Assembly: GCA_026119855.1 (NCBI GenBank)
Contig: JAOWBW010001303.1
Coordinates: forward strand, 1-64,000
DNA length: 64,000 bases
Direction: 5' to 3'
Source: Campanula takesimana
Lineage: Eukaryota; Streptophyta; Magnoliopsida; Asterales; Campanulaceae
Shown in pieces: positions 1 to 12,500 of the stretch (its first letter is position 1; the number at the start of each line of letters is the position of its first letter). The notes under the pieces are model-generated. The model made no database searches. It saw only the letters and a program-made list of their open reading frames with translations, and was not told where the DNA came from. A program made the position numbers and the translations under genes.

Positions 1-1934
1 TTCATATGGAGTCTTTGGAACCGATTTAGTTGGAACTTGATTTAGTGTGAAAGCAGCGGTTTCTAGGGTGTAACCCCAAAAGGGTATTGGAAGATCAACT
101 TGACTCATCATTGATCGAACCATGTCTAACAAATTCCGATTTCTCCTCTCAGACACACCATTCCATTGTGGTGTTCCGGGCGGAGTCAATTGTCAAACTA
201 TTCCACAATTCTTTAGATGATCATCAAATTCTTGACTTAAGTATTCACCACCTCGATCTGATCGAAGTGCCTTTATACTTTTGCAAGTTGTTTTCTACTT
301 CATTTTGAAATATTCTAAATATCTCAAATGCTTCACTTTTATGTTTCATTAGGTAAACATACCCAAATCTACTATAATCATCAGTGAAGGTTATGAAGTA
401 TTGAAATCCTCCCCTATCATTGCTACTTAATGGTCCGCATACATCGGAATGTATCAACCCAATAAGTCGCTTGCCTTTCACCCAACTTGTAAAAGGTGTC
501 TTAGTCATTTTCCAAGAAGACACGACCACAAAGTATCATATGACTCTAAGTCACATGAACCCAAAAGTCCGTCCCCATGGAGTTTTGAGATACGCTTCTC
601 ATTAATATGACCAAGACGCAATGCCACAAATAAGTAAGATTTACATAATTAGGTTTAGATTTCTTATTTACATGATAGACATTATTTCATTCTTGACATC
701 CAAGATATAAAGGCCATTAAATGAATTAGCAATACCATAAAGCACATCATTTAGATAAATAGAAAATTTCTTATTCTCAACAAGAAACTTAAAACCTTCA
801 TTATCCAAACAAGAAATTGAAATAATATTTCTGCTTAAATCCGGAACATAATAACAATTGTTCAAAACAAGAATTAATCCGGAAGGTAAAGTGACTTCAT
901 AAGTCCCTACGGCTAATGCAGCAACTCTTGCTCCATTTCCCACACGTAGATCTACTTCACCTTCTTTAAGCAGTCTCCTATTTCTTTAGTCCCTGCACAT
1001 TTAGACAAATGTGAGAACCACATCCGGTATCCAATACCCAAGAATCAGTGGTAGAAAGGAGAATATCTATCATATAGATACCTGAAGTCGACGCAGCCTT
1101 GCTGCTCTTCTTCTTTTTTGCTCTTCCAAGAAAGCCTTGCAATTACGTTTCCAATGACCAATTTCTTGACAATGGAAACAAATTGCATCCTTTTGTGTAT
1201 CGGGGTTTTGTCTCAGAAGCCTTGGCAACCTTTGCCTTGCTTATCTTGGGTTTGACAACTTTTGCCTTACCCTTGCCTTGTCACCAGGCTTCTTCCCATC
1301 ATGAACCAAGAGCACGGGAGAACCTTTCTCCACAATTTTCATCTCTATTGTTTTGAGCATCCCATGCAACTCAGAGAGATTCTTATCCATTCCATGCATG
1401 TTATAATTCATCACAAACTGATTATAACTTTTAGGCAATGAATTAAGAATGAGATCCCTAGCTCCAATGGGATTGGATAGCCAAGTTTCTCAGGTGCTCT
1501 ACATAACCTTTCATTTTAAGAAAGTGAGGACTCACTTGTTGCCCTTCATTCATTTTACTAGTAGTGAATGCAACAATGGTTTTGTACCTCTCTTGCCTAG
1601 CTTGCTCTTGAAACATGGTTCTCAACTCCACGCCTATCTCATAGGCTTCCAAATGTTCCAAACTTTGTTGGAGTTTTGAACACATAGCAGCAAGCATGAG
1701 ACAACTTACATCTCTAGAATCATTACGATGTTTCTTGTAATTGTCTCTTTCTACCCTAGGGGCAGTAGGCGGTGGTTCAGCGGGGAGAGGCCCATCGAGA
1801 ATGTACAACTTATCTTCTTGCCTAAGAACGATTCTTATGCTACGGATCCAATCCATAAAGTTTGTACCATTCTCTTAAAGCTTATCCTTCTCAAGGATCG
1901 ATCGCAACGACATTGATTGAGTGTTATTAGTCAT
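1..1934 (-). pseudogene. copia gag-pol (gag, zinc knuckle, protease, integrase), degenerate and incomplete
   Basis: A gag start is plausible at 1934. Gag of the UBN2 type is visible at 1856-1241 in two frames. The zinc knuckle CFHCQEIGHWKRNC lies near 1180-1138. The protease site reads WVLDTGCGSHIC near 1040-1010. The gag-pre-integrase segment is at 943-668 and the integrase core runs from about 529 to 1. The three integrase acids are present: FTDDYSRF, then RSDRGGEY, then SERRNR. Frames change several times, for example near 250-270 between the first two acidic motifs, and a stop precedes the third. Reverse transcriptase and RNase H are outside the window. It would normally make virus-like particles and integrate cDNA, but this copy cannot code for a complete protein. 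Confidence 0.85.
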
Positions 1935-3453
1935 TATCTACAAATATGCAAAAATTTCCAAAATTTAATAAGTACCGTTTTTCATTAAAGAGATAAATAA
2001 TGTATTTTTCAAACAAAATACTCCAACTAAATTATATAACCTTCATATACATCCAATGTATAATATAATTCAAATGGGTTAAGATCCAACTTTAATTTAA
2101 TTTCAATTCCGCTAAGGCGGATTACACAAAATCAAATTAATTAGGTAGAAAACTCTTGTCGATCATATCTCATATGACTCTTAGTTCCTTTTATGAGATT
2201 CTTTAAGAAATCCAATTTCAAAAAGCATGTTAAACCTCATCTTTGCCTAGGCCCAAAACTGTTTTGACGCCCAGTTAAGTCTAACCATTTTAAACGCATA
2301 GTTAATGTGTCCCGCTAGGGCGTGCCCACACTATCTATCTTGCTCATACATAAACAAATTTAATGCATCTCGCTAGGGCGAATCTACATTAAAATCACTC
2401 ATGTACTAACAAGTGTTTTAATCATGGCATGGCAATAAAAGACTTAAAACTTTCTTTGAAGGTTCATCACATATAGCATATAACACATTTATGAGCACAT
2501 AATATAAACATGTTACACATCAAGTTTAGCCACTAAATTAATCTCCATTAATTTAAGCATGATATTTATGTGTCATTAGTTTCTCTATAATTATGAGGAT
2601 GAGACTATTTCAACTTTGGTCATTATCTCCAAATCAAGACAACAAGAAGTGCGGTCGAACTAAGCCATTAGGCAACCACAATCCCGCACTAATTCAAGAA
2701 AACCAAGAAAGTAGTCCATGTGGCCGAAACTAAGCAATAGATGGTCTCGATGAACGTAGGCCAATTGTATTCACAATTCCACATGGATCTCCAATCATTG
2801 AATCAAGAACTTTGTTTCTCAATTTTAGCAATTATGAACTCTTCATAATTCTAACTTCGTTTTATCTTTGAAACTTTGATTGCGATCAATTTTGGGAAAC
2901 ACAATCTCGATGAACGCAGATTAGCCATCCAAAACTTGAACCATTGTAGGAATCACAAGACTAAAACAAATAAGAAAATCAAACCCCAAAATCCACACAC
3001 AAACCAACTACCCAAAACTCATTCCAGATCAACAAGTCTGGACTGGTTCTGTTACTGGTTTTGTCAAATTTATCAAAAATTCCATATTCAGATTTTAACC
3101 AAAATCAGAACAAATCTTGACCACCGAGCGCCCGCCTGCAAAGGACCAGGCGCCCGCTTGAATGGCCAGAATAGTATATAATTTTAAAGTTCGAAAATTT
3201 TGTCTCAAAATTATTTTTCCCCGATTATTAAAACTTTGATCCAATCAAAATCAATAATCGAAATAATTCAGAATCCACCATAATTTTTTTTATTGCGATT
3301 GAATCGTGCGATTAAAGTTGGAAAAACAATAAACCACATAAAATCACAAAACACATAAACATCATATAATCCAATATTCATATCATGCAGGCACATAAAC
3401 AATTTATATACACATAACATGATCTAGGTATTGATATAATCAACATGAACGGG
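1935..3453 (-). other. untranslated leader of the copia element
   Basis: About 1.5 kb lies between the primer-binding site and gag with no credible ORF. This is where a packaging signal would be expected. It holds two copies of the GC-rich word GCGCCCGC (near 3128 and 3150) that also recurs in the element's LTR. The rest is AT-rich and unremarkable. Confidence 0.6.
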
Positions 3454-3465
3454 GCTCTGATACCA
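3454..3465 (-). other. primer-binding site (initiator tRNA-Met)
   Basis: The minus strand reads TGGTATCAGAGC, the usual complement of the 3' end of plant initiator tRNA-Met, one base inside the LTR end. It fixes the element's orientation and the inner LTR boundary. Confidence 0.9.
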
Positions 3466-3466
3466 C

Positions 3467-4981
3467 TGTTGGGTTTCGATGTAACATGCGCAGCGGAATT
3501 TAGCATTTAAATTTTAAGAAAACCAAAGCCATGGATCCGTTCACATGATTAAATCAAATACAACAAGATGAATAGAGGAATGACTAACCCTTGATGGCTA
3601 TTAAATTTTCTCTTGGTCTTTGGTGGAGATTTGAAGACTTGATCACGATCACAAAGCTTGAACACGAACTTTGAAGATGATGATTTTCACCCTCTAGCGG
3701 TATCCACACTTCGAACGAATATCAAAGGAGCTTCTTTGATCTTGGTTGCTAGACCAATATTATGAAACACACTTTCACAATATAATAAAGAACTATATGG
3801 AATTTATTTGTGAATTATTTTGTTCCTCAATCAATGATATCTTAGAACAAAATAAAATCTCTCTCTTACTCTTTGAGACTCACAAAAGCACTAGTAAATA
3901 TGGTCTGGCCGAATTGGTGTTTTTATACACAATTAAGACCTATTCCAAATAGGTAACTTGTGTCAAAAACCATTCCTAATCGAATTAGGAAATTTCCAGT
4001 CGGCAAGACCAGGCGCCCGCCCGGTACCACCCGAGCGCCCGCTCATTTGGGCAGAAGGTCAAGGCCTTTTTCGGCTTATTCAGGCGCCCACCTGGTTCAG
4101 CCCAAGCGCCCGCTTGGTTGACCAGGAGGCCCAGAATAATTCTAGAAATTCCCTTGAGGTCCTTCGACCCTAAATTCCAATACAGTCCTTTTATTTAAGA
4201 TTCGTTCTATTGTGTGTGACCCTCTAGGATTATACTAAGTTGGCAATGGGCTCAAACATGATCCCATAAGATATGATTAGGTTCTAGCAAACCGTTATAC
4301 CTACCCAAATAGTATAACTAGATACAAGTTCGCATTCCTTCAGAATATGTCACAATCCCTTTGTCCACGATGTCATTGAACACAAGTCATGGTCAAACAG
4401 TCAACTTGTTTTGTTCAATACTTTCTCGATTCTGAATATGTTGATAATTCAAATGCTATTGATCCAATCAATCTATTTGAGTCCGGCCGAACATTTCATC
4501 AACATCATTCCTTCGAGGGGCCCAAGCTTGACATCTCTCCGTGGATGGACAAATCCATTTAGCTTATTATTCTTCCCAACGGGAATCCGATTATGCCAAT
4601 CATATCCTTTATAACTACCGTGTTAAGGTAGCGTTTGAATATGTCAAACACAATGTTCATCAAGTAGAAGACTATAATAACTTCATGTCTAAGGATTCAA
4701 ATGACATAACTAATATGAGATATATGTACGACATAGACCATGACATAAATCTCATACAGCGGGTCATGTCCAGTACCTTATTCCAAACAAGTACCCATAA
4801 ATCTAACATGATCATCCCATGATCATTTAGCCTTTATACTAGTGCTTAACAAGTACTAGGGCGGGGATTATTATAAGTAAACATGAACAACAATAATAAT
4901 CAAAACATCTCTTTATTGATATGAAATAAATGATAACAATTACAACGTTTATTAAACGTGCCTAGGGCACCACTACCAACA
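3467..4981 (-). repeat. 5' LTR of the copia element (1515 bp)
   Basis: It starts TGTTGG and ends CCAACA on either strand, giving the TG..CA rule with a short terminal inverted repeat. The inner end abuts the primer-binding site; the outer end abuts the interrupted SIRE ORF. Unusual content: four GCGCCCGC or GCGCCCAC words at 4013-4112 in otherwise AT-rich sequence. The partner LTR is outside the window, so age cannot be estimated. Confidence 0.85.
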
Positions 4982-6191
4982 TCTGATAGTAAGAAGACTG
5001 ATGATGAGAAGTCAAGTGGTTCTGATAGTGAAGCTGATGAAAGTGATGACGATGATAATGATGGTGGTGAAGAAAAGCAAGAGGTTGATATTGGTAGTGA
5101 ACAAGGATATAGTGATGAGAAAGACAAGGACGTCGATGTTGATAGTCCTAAATTCGACCGCCCAGAGACTGCCGCTCCCCAAGCAACCACGGCCGATGAT
5201 CCTGACCGTACTACTGACCACTTACCCATTACTTCTCCAACTCATTCTCCAGTTCCAACTCCTCCCTCTCCGGTCATAAATGCCGATGTTCCAGCAACCG
5301 CAGGGCAAGTTGCCGCACTCCTTACCGCTGTCCAAGCATTGACCAAACTCCAATCTGACAATCAGTCAGCTATTGCTCAGCTGACCGCAGAGGTCATAGA
5401 CCTAAAATCTTCTCAGGATGATTTAAAACTTGAGCTCTGCTCTCTACCTTCCAAAATGATTGATACCATTAAGGGGGAGACAGTAGCCATAACAAAGACT
5501 GTAAAGATATTGTTCGTGGAAATACAAGTTCAAGTTCTGCCGCCGTTCAACCTGCCGTACAAGCCACTCCGACCACATCTACATCAACCGCACTATCCAC
5601 TGATTTCTTGATTACCCCTCGATTCTTGAAAGAGGCTCTGACCATTCAAACCAACGCTCTTAACTGTGGGCTTTCACGAGAGGTTGTTGAGGCCTCCATT
5701 GAAATTCACAAGCAGTTGGATATGGTGAAAGTTGATTTGGTCCATGAGCTGAAAAAGATCAAGTTCAGTATGGAAAAGGAAGTGGATATTACCATCAAGG
5801 CCTCTCTTGAAGCTCTTACTGAAAATCAAGCAAATAAGCTTGAAGCAATCAAGGCTGCTTTTACCACTTTAAAACCCCATTTGATTATCAAGGAACCAGA
5901 ATTGAGGAACTGACAAACACTGTTGTTGGTTCATTTCAAGTCGTTGAAAAGAAATTGGAGACCTTAGAAGAATCAGTTCAGAAGTCTGTTGGGAGTGCAG
6001 TCACAGAAGGTTCCATTCAAATTGCTGATGCTGGTCACGGTAATGTTCACTCACAAGCTGAAAATGATGAAGGCAACAGTATTGATTTCCCGACCGTGAA
6101 TAGTTTCGACTATATGCTGGCCAACACATTTACTTGCCCCATTATTCCTGAGTTTGAAGATGAAGTCAAAATCCCTGGTCTGGATATGTGA
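4982..6191 (+). pseudogene. C-terminal part of the SIRE post-pol ('env-like') ORF, frameshifted
   Basis: Three consecutive frames read as one protein: about 4982-5510, 5510-5890 and 5890-6191, separated by single-base frameshifts. It begins with an Asp/Glu/Ser-rich run (DESDDDDNDGGEE), then a Pro/Thr/Ser-rich linker, then about 200 residues of heptad-like, Lys/Glu/Leu-rich sequence likely to be coiled coil. No membrane segment or signal peptide is visible, which argues against a real envelope glycoprotein. The same architecture occurs in the minus-strand SIRE element (30009-31748). The N-terminal part was displaced by the copia insertion at 4981. The function is unknown; 'env-like' only describes its position downstream of pol. 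Confidence 0.65.
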
Positions 6192-6666
6192 AGTGACCGC
6201 AGTGCTCGACCGTTGACCCGACCGCATCGTCTGACCGCTTGTGCTACCATTTTGTTGACCTCACCTGTTGCTGTTTTCTTAATTTGTTAGGCTGGATGCC
6301 TTGAACAATTTCTAATTTATGTTATTTGGGTCTGTAACATAACTACTATTATTCTCTCTTTTGTTTGTACTCTTATTCGTCATCGCTTAAATGATTCAGA
6401 GTACCGGTTACGTTTGTGTTGTTTGATGCTATTCATTTCCCTCATATATTATCTCTTTGAATTGCATCAAAATATTTCTATCTTCTAGGATTAGTCTTTT
6501 ATTTTATTTTTTAGGATGATAGAAATCTATGACATTGACTTACTGTGTGTGCATTGACTTGGGGCATGAACTTAGTAAAATTAATTTCTTGAAACATGTT
6601 ATTACCAAGTATAATGATTTAGTCCTTGTTATAGTAGGTAATGGTCTCAATCAAATAGGGGGAGAT
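6192..6666 (+). other. 3' untranslated region and polypurine tract of the SIRE element
   Basis: Non-coding sequence between the post-pol ORF and the LTR. It ends with the purine-rich primer AAATAGGGGGAGAT (6653-6666) for plus-strand DNA synthesis. Several GACCGC words cluster at 6190-6240. Confidence 0.75.
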
Positions 6667-8187
6667 TGTTGGTATGAAAATTATAAACCACTCCTATTAC
6701 CTAGATTCGATTGATCCCATAACCTTATTTTACTTTTCATGGACTTTAAGTATTATTGTAAGAAGTTTTACAACTTCAGTAGTTCACTCCAATTTTAGTT
6801 TAGCTAGGCTTAGAAGATCAGCCCCTCAAATTTTGAAGAATATTGCTGCTGTCGATTTTTCTGAAATTGGCCAAGTCTCCTACCTCAACCTAGCGACCGC
6901 ACTAGTGACCGCACTAGCGACCGCACAACATCTTCGACCGCAGATCTTGGCGACCGCATCAAGACCAAGTAAAGACAAACTTTATTTAAACGTTGCAAAT
7001 TCAAATTTGAATTTGGTCGTACAAGATAGTACATCTGGACACTAACTTCTGCAACTACAAGACAAAGATGTGAGCTCCAATCAGAATGCTCCAGCTCATC
7101 ATCTTCTAACAGCTATCTCTCTCACCCAAGACTATAAATAGCCCTTACTTTCTTCATTGAAAGTGTGCTGAGATTCAAAGAGAGAAATTGCTGTTGAAAT
7201 ACTTGGTGATTGAAGACTCAAGATTTCCAGAATCATTTGAATCTTCAAGCCTTCGCCTTCAAATCTTCAAAGATCTCCAGCAAAACTTCAAGCACATCAA
7301 ATCTCAAGCCCAGCAACACTTAAAGATTCATTAGGCTCTCAATCATATAGATTACATAGAGCTCTTGATTCTTACACACACACACCCCATTGATCAATCA
7401 CATAGATTGCATCATTAGGGATACACTGGTCTAAGTCTAGGATTTGTTCTTCATAGAAAGTAGGTGTTGATTCAAAACTTCATCTCTGTAATTTGTAATC
7501 AAGAAAATCAATATATCCTCCATTCAAAATCCAAGACTGACCATCTTGGTAAAGGACGTAGATCTTTTAACAGATCGAACCTTTCCAAATCATCGTGTCA
7601 TTTACTTCTGCAATTTACATTCTGCAAATTTACTTTCAGCTATTGTTCTTACTGTTCATATTAATTTTGTTTGTCGTTTAGTGTGTTGATCTTTACAGCT
7701 ATTCAAACTTCTGTGAATTGTGTTTGTTGCTTGCTTATTGCCTTAGTTGCTACTTCTGACTACTTATCATTTTGCCAAAACTCTCAGACACAAACCTTCA
7801 TTTTCAACCTATCTTATCAGTAACCTTGCTTACCGCAAATCTCCGACCGCAAGTTTACCTTCCGTAATATCTCTGACCGCAGCTATTGCTTACCGCAAAT
7901 TGAATCTTTCAAGTCTCTATCTTTGCCGACCGCAATATTGCCGACCGCAATATTGCCGACCGCACTATTTGCTTACCTAATCGTTTTAACTTTAAAAAAC
8001 AACTCTACTTCGTTTTTATCGAAAACTTCCGCTGTGCATTTTACTTTGAACTAGTGGTTTTTACTTGACCATAAAACTCAATAGTAAGCATAAGGTTGAA
8101 TTTAGAAAAAGGGTTGATAATTTTAAATAGGCTATTCACCCCCCTCTAGCCTCTTTTCATACCCTTGTTGTGTCTTTGGGACCAACA
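6667..8187 (+). repeat. 3' LTR of the SIRE-type element (1521 bp)
   Basis: It begins TGTTGGTATG directly after the polypurine tract and ends GGGACCAACA. The likely downstream half of the target duplication is ACAAC (8188-8192); the other copy is out of view. GACCGC is repeated at 6895-6960 and at 7840-7965, in places as short tandem units. Confidence 0.85.
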
Positions 8188-8192
8188 ACAAC

Positions 8193-9085
8193 TCGTGTAT
8201 TTCCACACGAAATCCTCTGTTTCCTGGTTTAATTGGTCTCGTACACGAGCTGATACGCTTCAACTCATGTATTTCCTCACGAAATTACTCAGCTCACTCA
8301 TGTATTTTCATACGAGATACCGGATCAAGGTGTTCTTCGATGATTTGCCACACGATGTTAATGATACGCATATACCATGTTAAATTATTGAATTGTGGTG
8401 TTAATTTGAGCAATATATTGTACATTTAGACATGACAACTAACAAACGTCATATTGGATCATAATCAAGTAATTGAACATGTTATATAACGAGATAAGTT
8501 GGACATGAGAGGAATACCACTTAATCAAGATTATATATTTCTAATCATCATATTTCTTAATCAAGATTATTTATTTCTAATCAAGATTATATATAACGAG
8601 GTAATTAAACATGTTATATAACGAGATAAGTTGTACATGAGAGGAATACCACTTAATCAAGATTATATATTTCTAATAATCATATTTCTTAATCAAGATT
8701 ATATATTTCTTGTTATAATAAGTTGGACAAACAAACATGATTACATATATGAATGAACCAACATCATACAATATCATATAACCTATCACATTTATTTATA
8801 ATCAAATTTCTTGTTTTAATAAGTTGTTTCGTACACGAGCTTCAGTGCTATAACTCGTGTATTTCCACACGAAATCATCTGTTTGCTGGTTTAATTGGTC
8901 TCGTACACGAGCTGATACGCTTCAACTCGTGTATTTCCTCATGAAATTACTCAGCTCACTCGTGTATTTTCATACGGAGCACACTATGCACCTCGTGTAT
9001 TAGCATACGAAATCCTCTGTGTACTGGTATAAGTTGTTTCGTCCACGAGCATAGAAACTACAGCTCGTGTATTGCCACACGAAAT
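8193..9085. repeat. array of CTCGTGTA..ACACGAAAT palindromes, left cluster
   Basis: At least ten imperfect palindromes of about 20-22 bp, consensus CTCGTGTATTNCCACACGAAAT or the reverse order TTCGTACACGAGC, occur at about 8193, 8231, 8265, 8298, 8829, 8855, 8900, 8925, 8959, 8992, 9040 and 9063. Spacing is 23-50 bp. A gap at 8330-8820 holds a separate tandem duplication. The same palindrome recurs in intron 1 of the plant-mobile-domain pseudogene. Binding sites for an unknown protein or a minisatellite are both possible. Confidence 0.7.
8473..8710 (+). repeat. two-copy tandem duplication, period about 130 bp
   Basis: The segment at 8473-8570 recurs at 8603-8710 with few differences; both include ATGTTATATAACGAGATAAG and GAGAGGAATACCACTTAATC. 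Each unit contains shorter repeats of TTAATCAAGATTAT. It splits the palindrome array and is non-coding. Confidence 0.75.
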
Positions 9086-9164
9086 ACTCTGTTTACTGGG
9101 TAAAAAAGAACAGAATCATTAAGTAATCTATACATCATTCATTCAGTAAGTAATCTATAATCAC

Positions 9165-9420
9165 TTACATAAACCTAACCCAAAATTTCAATGTATCCCA
9201 AAAGAATGCCAATCAATACATCATTAAGTAGTTAACAAAATTTGAACATTCATTCATACACATAATTTCAATGTATCCCATAAACCTAACCAAGAATTTC
9301 AATGTATCCCAAAAGAAGTAGTTCCATACATCATTAAGTAATCCCAAAAGAATGTCAAGCAAACCAACGAGCAAAACGTACACGAAAGGGACCCACCACG
9401 GCTTCTCCTGTCTTTCTACC
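9165..9420 (+). repeat. diverged direct repeats downstream of the mobile-domain pseudogene
   Basis: The phrase AATTTCAATGTATCCCA occurs three times (about 9183, 9266 and 9295) and ACATCATTAAGTA three times. They form a degenerate two-copy repeat of about 110 bp. No coding potential is seen. Confidence 0.55.
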
Positions 9421-9492
9421 AATCTGTCACATTAAAGGAAAGGCCTGAGTTTGATGTATAAGAAACTGAAAATGGGACTATCATTTAATATA

Positions 9493-9530
9493 CTCCCTCC
9501 GTCCCAAAAATGATAGTACTAACTTTAATA
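9493..9530. mobile_element. Stowaway-like MITE, one end only
   Basis: CTCCCTCCGTCCCAAAAATG follows a TA at 9491-9492. No matching inverted end was found nearby. It abuts the C-terminal codons of the mobile-domain pseudogene, so it may be a relic that truncated that gene. Confidence 0.45.
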
Positions 9531-12500
9531 AAGGTGATCTCCTAACATCTCGTGCACCCGTGTAATAGTAGCTATGACGTCCTCAGGTATCCTATTATCC
9601 GTGAGCAAGGGAAGTAGCATATCTCTGATGCCGGGTAGTGCCTCTGCAAGCCCAGGCTGAGGTGGAATGTCAACTGCGGGCTCATGTATCGGATTACTAA
9701 TCCGAACATGACTCCTAGCCCAAAACCATTCCATATAGTCTGGAGTCACTGGAGAAGATGTAGTCACTAATGGCCCCAAACGTCGAAGTGGATCGTAAGC
9801 ATCCATGTTGTAGTCCATCCACTCTACCCAAATATCATCACGATCACCATATGCCTTCTTGTACCCCTTCTGACCAGCCATCAAAGTGCACGTCAAGAAA
9901 GGCAAAGGCGTCATTCTGGGGATCCTCTGCTGGATCGGGAACTGCCTGGTAACCCGGTCAGGCATATGCGCTTCAGTGATGTCTAAGATGTAACGACCCC
10001 AAAAACCCGTCCCTATTTATTTTAAATTTTTGGGAGTGTTAATTTGGACATTATATGTGCATTTTATGTGTTGCAATCATATTTTATGATTTGCACATCT
10101 TACTTGATTATTTGTGTTATTTACTTAGTTAGTAATATAATGATTAAGGGAGTTAATTGATTAAGTTGAAACTTTAGGGTCCTTTGTGAAAATATAACTA
10201 CAGGGGCTTAAGTGTTGAAAATGAAAGTCCAGTGACTAAAGTAGAAAAATGGGGCAAATATCTTGTATAACTTATCCTTCTTCTCCCTCTTTCTCTGTGT
10301 TAATTCACTCAGCAACTTTTCTCTCGTTCAACTTAGGGTTAAGAAGAAAAGGTAAGTTCAACCTATTTCGATTTAATTCTTTTTATTTTATCCGTTTAAA
10401 ACTAATTAATAAAAATGACCAGGGCGTTGAGTAGGTCATTTCTACCCGAACAAAACTTATTTCAGTGATACTTTTTCCGGAAATAGGTAAGTTACTAATT
10501 CCCCTTTAAATATTAAAATGGTCATATATGTTATACTTGATACTTGTACTTGTTAATTTTGTGATTTGAATGATATTTGTGATACTTGTAATTTTGGGAC
10601 AAAGTGAGTATTTGGTATGGTTGGTTTTGATGGGTTGAAAGGTTAAGTTCTGTAGCCAAGTTGTGTTACAAATGTTTTAGTAATGTAAGTACTATACTTT
10701 TGGGACGGTGAAACGAAGGGAGTAAAATTAGCAAGTTTTGGGCCTGGCGGGTGTGTTGGGCGGCCGCCCAAATAGGGCGTGCGACCGCACACTTATCTGG
10801 AAGGTTTTTATCTTGGGGCAGAGTGTTTTGGGCGGCCACACAGGCTGGTGTGGGGAGACCGCCCAGGGTTGCTGAAAAATGGAGTTGTTCCATTCCAAAT
10901 GATTTAAAGTTCAAGCTTGGTCTAGGTCTTAGGTGATATCCTATAGTACCTAGAGGGTTGTTGTGGAACACCCTAGTGTTTGAAATTTGTTCCTTTGTGA
11001 ACAAATGTGTTATGGAATGTGAATGTTGAACATCTTTTGATGTGATTTGGATTGGTTCATCTTTGTGATGTGGTTTGGATTGTTTCATCTTTGTGATGTG
11101 TTTGGCTTGATTCCCTACTTTGGAATCATTGCCCCTGGTTGTTGTTTAAGCAAGTATTCATTACTATGCTCGTTTGAAAGTCCAGCTGGTACTTGTTGTA
11201 AAGTCGGGCAGTGGTAGGGATTATAATGGCACACGAGCCAAATTCATTGTAAGGCTTCTACCATTGGTTTCCCATTTTTAACCCCTTCATTGGGCCACGG
11301 ATTGGGTCTGGGCTAGCTCTCCCTTATGTGAGTTTAGTCACCGTTTGGGTTATGTCTATGTGTCATTTTCCCCTCTTGTTGTTGTTGTTGTTGTTGTTTG
11401 GTTCATGAACCGGTTTCAGCCCTTTGGTGCTGCTCAGTTGATACCTCTCAGATGGTTATATGTTTGATTCGAGAACATTGGCTCAGTATCCATGTATGAG
11501 TGTTTATTTCCGCCTTATGTGTGGTATGATGAGTTGGTCGTTATTTCCAACCGGTATGGGATGTTGGCGATAGGGAGCCTCTCATGTTATGTGCTATGTG
11601 GATGTTTATTGACATTGTTCAATTTCGAGTATCATTTCAGCATGTAACGTAGTTGCATTTTAGTAGCTTACTGAGATTCATTCTCACCCTTATTTGTTTA
11701 CTGTTTTAGATAAAGGAGAGCCCAGGGGATATGTCACTGCACAAGGGAGGACGTCGAGGTGGTGATTTTGGGTAAGACATTTTGGGATATATGTTATGTA
11801 AAGGCTACATTATGAAAATGTATAACCTTTTGGGTAGTGTACCCGTGACTTCATCTTGTATCACCTATTTTTGGAACATGTTGGTGAGTTGTAAATTTGT
11901 AAGTAAAGTGTGTAAGCCTTATGGCTAAGTACTTTGGATTGTGAAAGTTGTTTGTGTGAAATGAAGTCAAGTTTTAAGTAAGTGTGTTTGGTTATATGAA
12001 GCTTTTATGAAAGTACATTTAGAAAAATTTTCCTAAAATGTTTTATGACGTCTTCCGTGCGTGTCCCGAGCGTGGGGCCAAGTAGGACCACGGGTACGGG
12101 GCGCGACAGTTGGTATTAGAGCTAGGTTGTAGATGGTCTAGAATGACTAAATGACCTAGGAGGGTAGTTGTGTATAGAGTGAGTAACGTTGAGTGTCTTA
12201 TGCAGGTACTTATTGAAAATGGTTGAGAATGAAAGAGATCAGGCTGGTTCTTCAGGGCAAGGAGATGCCAGAGAAGAGGCCCGAATCATGTTTCAAGGGA
12301 TGTTCGAGGCAGCAATGAAAACTTTAAATGATCAAAGGCAAGGAGGAGAACAAGCACCTCCGAGATATGGGTTAGAACAGTTCTTGAAGCTGAAACCAAT
12401 GGGTTATGAAGGAGAACCAGAGGTAATAAAGGTAGAGAGGTGGATAGAGTCGATGGAGAAAATATTTGATGTCTTGAGATGTACAGATGAAGAACAAGTC

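Larger units (their letters stand above)
1..4981 (-). mobile_element. Ty1/copia retrotransposon, 5' part, truncated by the window edge
   Basis: Read on the minus strand, the order is LTR (4981-3467), primer-binding site, long leader, gag with zinc knuckle, protease and integrase. The rest of pol and the 3' LTR lie left of the window. The gag-protease-integrase order with a gag-pre-integrase segment is diagnostic of Ty1/copia. The element sits inside a plus-strand SIRE element: its LTR ends exactly where that element's 3' ORF resumes at 4982. The coding part carries frameshifts and stops, so this copy is dead. The lineage within copia was not assigned. Confidence 0.9.
4982..8187 (+). mobile_element. 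SIRE/Maximus-type copia element, 3' part only
   Basis: It contains the C-terminal part of a post-pol ORF, a 3' untranslated region, a polypurine tract and a complete 3' LTR. Its left side is separated by the copia insertion ending at 4981 and lies outside the window. Assignment rests on similarity to the full SIRE element at 27002-41846: both have the tract TCAAATAGGGG(G)AGAT just before the LTR, LTRs of about 1.52-1.56 kb with an outer end around GGGACCAACA, the phrase about spaced ACAAGGGTAT (in complement) near that end, and a 3' ORF with an acidic stretch plus coiled coil. Confidence 0.8.
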